A stretch of DNA of 64,000 bases. It comes from Hordeum vulgare subsp. vulgare. Lineage: Eukaryota > Streptophyta > Magnoliopsida > Poales > Poaceae. Positions 60,509-64,000 of this stretch are shown here, one piece after another. The stretch is taken from positions 194,885,468 through 194,949,467 of the forward strand of contig NC_058522.1 of the NCBI RefSeq assembly GCF_904849725.1, read 5' to 3'. Each line of letters begins with the position of its first letter. Position 1 is the first letter of the stretch. Below the pieces are notes generated by a model. That model made no database searches. It was not told the origin of the DNA and was given only the letters and a program-made list of their open reading frames with translations. A program made the position numbers and the translations under genes.

Positions 60509-61640
60509 CGAATCGATGACTGAACAGAGGAGGGCTGTATTGAGAGGTAAACCACTTCTACTGCGTGGCTTTGCTCTGCACAACATACGGAAGCGTCGGC
60601 GACAGGGAGGCCGCCGTGGCTTCTCTACTGCTGCTGCTGCGCTACGACGGGAGAAGACACTGCTGCCGATGCTGCTACGCGGGGGAAGGGAGCCCCTCTC
60701 TGCACTACACACCCACAGCCACTACATGCTATCCATCTACTGCACCACCACACACACTACTGCTGCCCTCCTTCGTCAGAGGTGCACGCGACAGAGAGGT
60801 CGTCGTGCCTTGCTGCTGCAGCTGCTACCGGAGTATTCTACCACCCCGTCGATGCAACACGAAGGAGGAGAGCTCCTGCTACTGCTACAACCTACACGTC
60901 GCCCTGATAGAGGAGAAACACACGCACACATGCATCTGCTGCTACTGCTGCTGCTCGAGGCAGAGAACGCACACGCACTCGTCGGATCCGGGCTGAACTA
61001 CGGAGGAGGAAGGAAGGGGGAGGTGCGGCCTCACCTTGGGAAGGAAGGGGGGATCCGATCTGAAGGAGGAGGCCAGCCGGAGAGGAAGAAGATGCTCGGA
61101 GAAGCCCCTGCCCTGTCGAACCGAAGCGGGACGGAGAGACCACCCGGGCCGAGCCGTTGACGAGGTCGAGCTCGTCGTTGAGGACGCTCCTCGTCCTAAG
61201 CGACGACGGGAATGGAGCGCGGGGTGCAACCCCGAGCCCCTGGACATGGCGGCAGCGGTGGATGACGATGGAAGCGGGGAAGACGTCGGCGAGGAGCTGC
61301 TCTCTCTCGGGTTCCCTAACCTATAGAGCCTTACCGAGGGGAAGAAGAGAAGGAGATGGGGAAGAAGATGGTGGCGGCGCGATATGGGGGGAAGAGGGAA
61401 CCCTAGGAGAGGAAGAGGGCACGGACGCCAAAAATATAAGGGGGCCTCGACGTTAGTGCCTCACGGCGGCATCTCTCGCTCTCTGCAACGCCTGACAAAA
61501 AGGAGCAGAGGATGGGGGAAGACGCCGTCTGCAGGAGGAGGAGGGAGGTCGCGCGCTGGGCTCCTGTGCGAAGAGGTATGGGCCAGGGGAAGGAGCTGGG
61601 CTGCCAGGGAGGAAGAAAGCACACCTGAGCGCCACAAGAG
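60500..61640 (-). other. GC-rich island with CTG-rich tracts
   Basis: GC-rich block of the long LTR with many CTG/CAG runs (60620-60960). The longest ORF is 222 codons (plus strand) but of repetitive composition; no domain is recognised. A TATA-like CTTATATTTT lies on the minus strand at 61431-61440. Confidence 0.5.
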
Positions 61641-61814
61641 GAGAAATAATTCCTTGGTCCTCTCGAATTTTAAATACAACATCACATACAACTAAATCCT
61701 AGGTAAACTAAGGGCTTAAAAAATAGAAGAAAAAAATATCCCTAGGCATAAGGGAATTATGCCCCAATTAAATAAAATACCACAATGGCTATTTGGGGAA
61801 CTAACAATAATTGC

Positions 61815-63227
61815 TGTAAGTGCATCTAGTGCCCCTTAGTGATTTTGGTGGTTTGAAAACTTATAGGTTAAGTATCTAATGTGTTTGTGAGTGTACACAG
61901 GATCTATAAGTCATTGAGGAGTTTTAGATATTTGAAGAATATCGACCCCTAAAAATATATGTCTTCAGTTGAAGAGATTGGTCTGAAGCTGAAGAAATGA
62001 ATCGCGAGGAATCTGCGATGAAATTGATATTCCTCATGAAGATACTGATATTGAGAAGTCCGGTGGTTCCTGAAGAAAATCACTCTGAAGAATTGAAGCA
62101 TGAAGATTTACACTTTCTGTTTTACTTTCTTCGCATTCGAGTAATAGGAACACCGTACTATTAAAGGGGGTCGAAGTTACACTATGGAATGAATTTCCTC
62201 ATGATGCTCAACCCAAGCCTAATCCTGCAAAAAGCCTCAAAGTGAGGAATATGAGTGACATGAGGACTCTCACAGTTGAGGGTTCCAACCGTTTCGATAG
62301 CCATGCCAAGTCACTGGTCTTATCCACTCCAACGGTCATATTATTTAAGGGCATTAGTGTCAAATCATGTCGGGATGCTCCCAGGCTATAAATAGCCACC
62401 CCCACAACCACTAGCTGGTTGGCTGCTCCGTTAGAAACTGACACTTGTCATAAGAGCAACCCAATTCCTTAGAGCTTTCGAGAGTAATTCATCAGTGAGG
62501 AAATACACCACACACCGAAACCACAAACCAAACCTAGTGATTGAGCATCACTGAAGAAGTTGTTCCTGTGTGGGACTGAAGCCTTTTACCTTTGAGGACT
62601 GTGCATCCTCCAGACGGTTAGGCGTCATGGTCTAGAGCTTTCCAGCAGTCAATTGTGGATCGCCGGGTGACCAAGTTTGTGAGGGTTTGGAAGTCTACCC
62701 TAAAGACTTACCACGAGTGTTGGGTGAGGACTGTGTGTCCTTCGCTCAAGGAGAATACGGTAGGGACTGTGTGTCCCGGGACTGGGTGTCCTTTGGTTTC
62801 AATACCAAGCCGCTCCAAACCAGATGTACGACTGTCACAACAGTTGGAACTGGGTCATCAACGACTGTCTTCACTGAGAAACAGGTTCTAATTCCTCAAC
62901 TCCTTTCTTTCCTCGTATTATGTGTTGACGACTTTCACTGCGACTGTTTGAAGAATTTGTTGAAGACTTCCTCTGAATTTCCTCAACCCCAAATTCTTCA
63001 CGTCAGTTAATCCTCATCTGTATTCTGCATGCCTGCTCACAGTGCAATCTGCTTTCACATTCTTCACTCTGAAATACTGCTGTTGTGAAAGTTTGCACTT
63101 CTGATCCTTTACCGTTTCTGCTGTAAGTTAGTCATCAGTGAGGAATTTCCTTAAAAGGAATTTCCTCAGTGATGAAATTCTAAAAATCTCCTATTCACCC
63201 CCCTCTAGTCGATATAACACACTTTCA
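61815..63227 (+). repeat. 5' LTR of Sirevirus-like Copia
   Basis: 1413 bp, TGTAAGTGCATC to CACACTTTCA. TATAAATAG is at 62397-62405. A near-palindrome of 30 bases lies at 63139-63168. Confidence 0.88.
62397..62405 (+). promoter_or_regulatory. TATA box of Sirevirus-like LTR
   Basis: TATAAATAG, in the position conserved with the two minus-strand LTRs of this family. Confidence 0.65.
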
Positions 63228-63241
63228 ATTGGTATCAGAGC
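63228..63241 (+). promoter_or_regulatory. Primer binding site (initiator tRNA-Met type)
   Basis: ATTGGTATCAGAGC directly after the LTR; the TGGTATCAGAGC core is perfect. Confidence 0.88.
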
Positions 63242-63294
63242 AAGGTACTCCCTTGTTCTGTGTGATTTTGGTTTAACCACCTGGAGTTTTAGTT

Positions 63295-64000
63295 ATGTCG
63301 ACTGCAGGCATGTTTAAGGTGACTGCAGCATGTCCTACCTACGAAGGAAAGAACTTTCCCTTCTGGAAGAACAAAATGCAAATGCATCTACAAGCTATTG
63401 ATAATGATTTGTGGTATACTGTGGAAAATGGCGTCCCCATCATCTCTGCCAGTGTCACTGCAGCTGATGTGAAGAAATTCAAGCAACTCGATTCTCAAGC
63501 GAAGAACATCATGTGTGGCCATGTGAGCCCATGCCAGTTTGGAAGAGTAAGTGCTTTGGGCTCTGCAACACTGATCTGGGAGAGACTGTGCAAGGTAAAT
63601 GAAGGAGTATCAACCCAGCGTGACTCTCGTGTTGATATTCTTCGCAATCTCTTGAATCGCTTCGAGAGACATGACAATGAAAGCTGCCAAGACACCTTTG
63701 ATCGCCTCACTGACATATCAAATGAACTGCAAGCACTGGGAGCTCGAGACATGACTGATCACGAAGTTGTGAAGAAACTGCTGAGATCTTTGGATTCTTC
63801 ATTTGATACTTTAGTTCTGATGATTCAAGAAAGACCAGACTACAAGATGCTTGATCCAGCTGATATACTTGAAAGGCTAAATACTCATGAATTCCAGCTA
63901 GAAGAAAAGAGAGATCTATATGGACCAAGCTATTCCAGACCACATGCACTGAAGGCTAGAGCAATTTCCTCATCTGAAGAAGAAGACACAGATGACAACA
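63295..64000 (+). CDS. gag: Copia gag, N-terminal part, open to window edge
   Basis: It starts at the ATG 54 bases after the primer site and is open for 235 codons without a stop to the window end. The capsid-like UBN2/DUF4219 gag domain is clear: PTYEGKNFPFWKNKM near residue 13, the LGSATLIWERL segment near residue 90, FDRLTDISNELQALG near residue 125, and the LDSSFDTLVLMIQ segment near residue 158. The two residues that are stops in the minus-strand copy (Trp and Gln) are intact here. The zinc knuckle and pol would follow outside. Gag would package the element's RNA into cytoplasmic virus-like particles. Confidence 0.88.
   Translation, partial: MSTAGMFKVTAACPTYEGKNFPFWKNKMQMHLQAIDNDLWYTVENGVPIISASVTAADVKKFKQLDSQAKNIMCGHVSPCQFGRVSALGSATLIWERLCKVNEGVSTQRDSRVDILRNLLNRFERHDNESCQDTFDRLTDISNELQALGARDMTDHEVVKKLLRSLDSSFDTLVLMIQERPDYKMLDPADILERLNTHEFQLEEKRDLYGPSYSRPHALKARAISSSEEEDTDDN

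Larger units (their letters stand above)
56736..61814 (-). mobile_element. Long LTR (Sukkula/Erika/LARD-like), 3' part, 5.08 kb visible
   Basis: Its left end TGTAACGACCAAGATG matches that of the solo LTR at 14461, and similarity continues (for example 57108-57240 against 14848-14990). The expected right end (GTTACA) is missing because a Sirevirus-like Copia inserts at 61815. tgaac (56731-56735) is the expected TSD. The ORFs are GC-driven. Notable contents are two tRNA-like modules (60302-60508), a GC-rich island and a minus-strand TATA-like box. Confidence 0.8.
61815..64000 (+). mobile_element. Sirevirus-like Copia, youngest-looking copy, cut by window edge
   Basis: LTR 61815-63227, a primer site and an open gag, of the same family as 4744-21492. 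It inserts in the long LTR 56736-61814; attgc (61810-61814) is the expected TSD. It looks the least damaged element in the window. Confidence 0.88.

Noticed and set aside
60492..61160. 222-codon plus-strand ORF
   Set aside because: Built of CTG/CAG-rich repeats within a long LTR; Leu- and Arg-rich without domain signals.
1..64000. CRISPR array, operon, phage or bacterial system
   Set aside because: No regularly spaced repeats, no ribosome-binding-site gene clusters; LTR ends, tRNA primer sites and plant TATA boxes indicate a plant nuclear genome.

Overview
This window is repeat-dense plant DNA of Triticeae type (wheat, barley, rye or Aegilops). I see no intact host gene, rRNA, CRISPR or bacterial feature. 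LTR retrotransposons, mostly nested inside one another, account for almost every base. The assignment rests on LTR ends of familiar Triticeae style: BARE1/WIS/Angela-type Copia, Sabrina/Fatima/WHAM-type Athila Gypsy, Sirevirus-like Copia, and very long LTRs of the Sukkula/Erika/LARD kind. Family names come from memory; boundaries, target-site duplications (TSDs) and protein motifs are read from the sequence.

The oldest visible layer is a plus-strand Sirevirus-like Copia, now in three pieces (3129-4743, 21493-21541, 36985-37901). Its left side is cut by a minus-strand Athila-like LTR (2561-3128), which is itself interrupted by a long LTR running off the left edge (1-2560). A second Sirevirus-like element, minus strand, sits in the host RT codons (4744-21492); it carries a 4.87-kb solo LTR in gag (14461-19332) and a MITE (9004-9384). 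A non-autonomous Athila-like Gypsy (21542-36984, TSD atgtg) interrupts the host a few codons further on. It carries a small non-autonomous LTR element (24732-33067), which holds an antisense B3-domain-like pseudogene with its own TATA box and a 4.4-kb solo long LTR (27784-32188).

From 37902 a third Athila-like element lies in the RNase H end of the host. Its LTR is split by a full-length degenerate Angela/BARE1-type Copia (38863-47496, TSD ggagc). Its interior is invaded by a plus-strand long-LTR element (49723 onward, 4.93-kb LTR plus primer site). That is invaded by a Sabrina-like LTR (55447-56735), then a minus-strand long LTR (56736-61814), then a third Sirevirus-like Copia (61815 to the right edge). 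The last has the only long undamaged coding sequence in the window, the start of gag.

The parts that are hardest to explain as ordinary degenerate transposon sequence are the antisense B3-like gene in a small retroelement, a series of CGGCAAG/CTTGCCG hairpins in the same element, two tandem tRNA-like A-box/B-box modules in the 56736-61814 LTR, and a GC-rich promoter-like island inside every long LTR.
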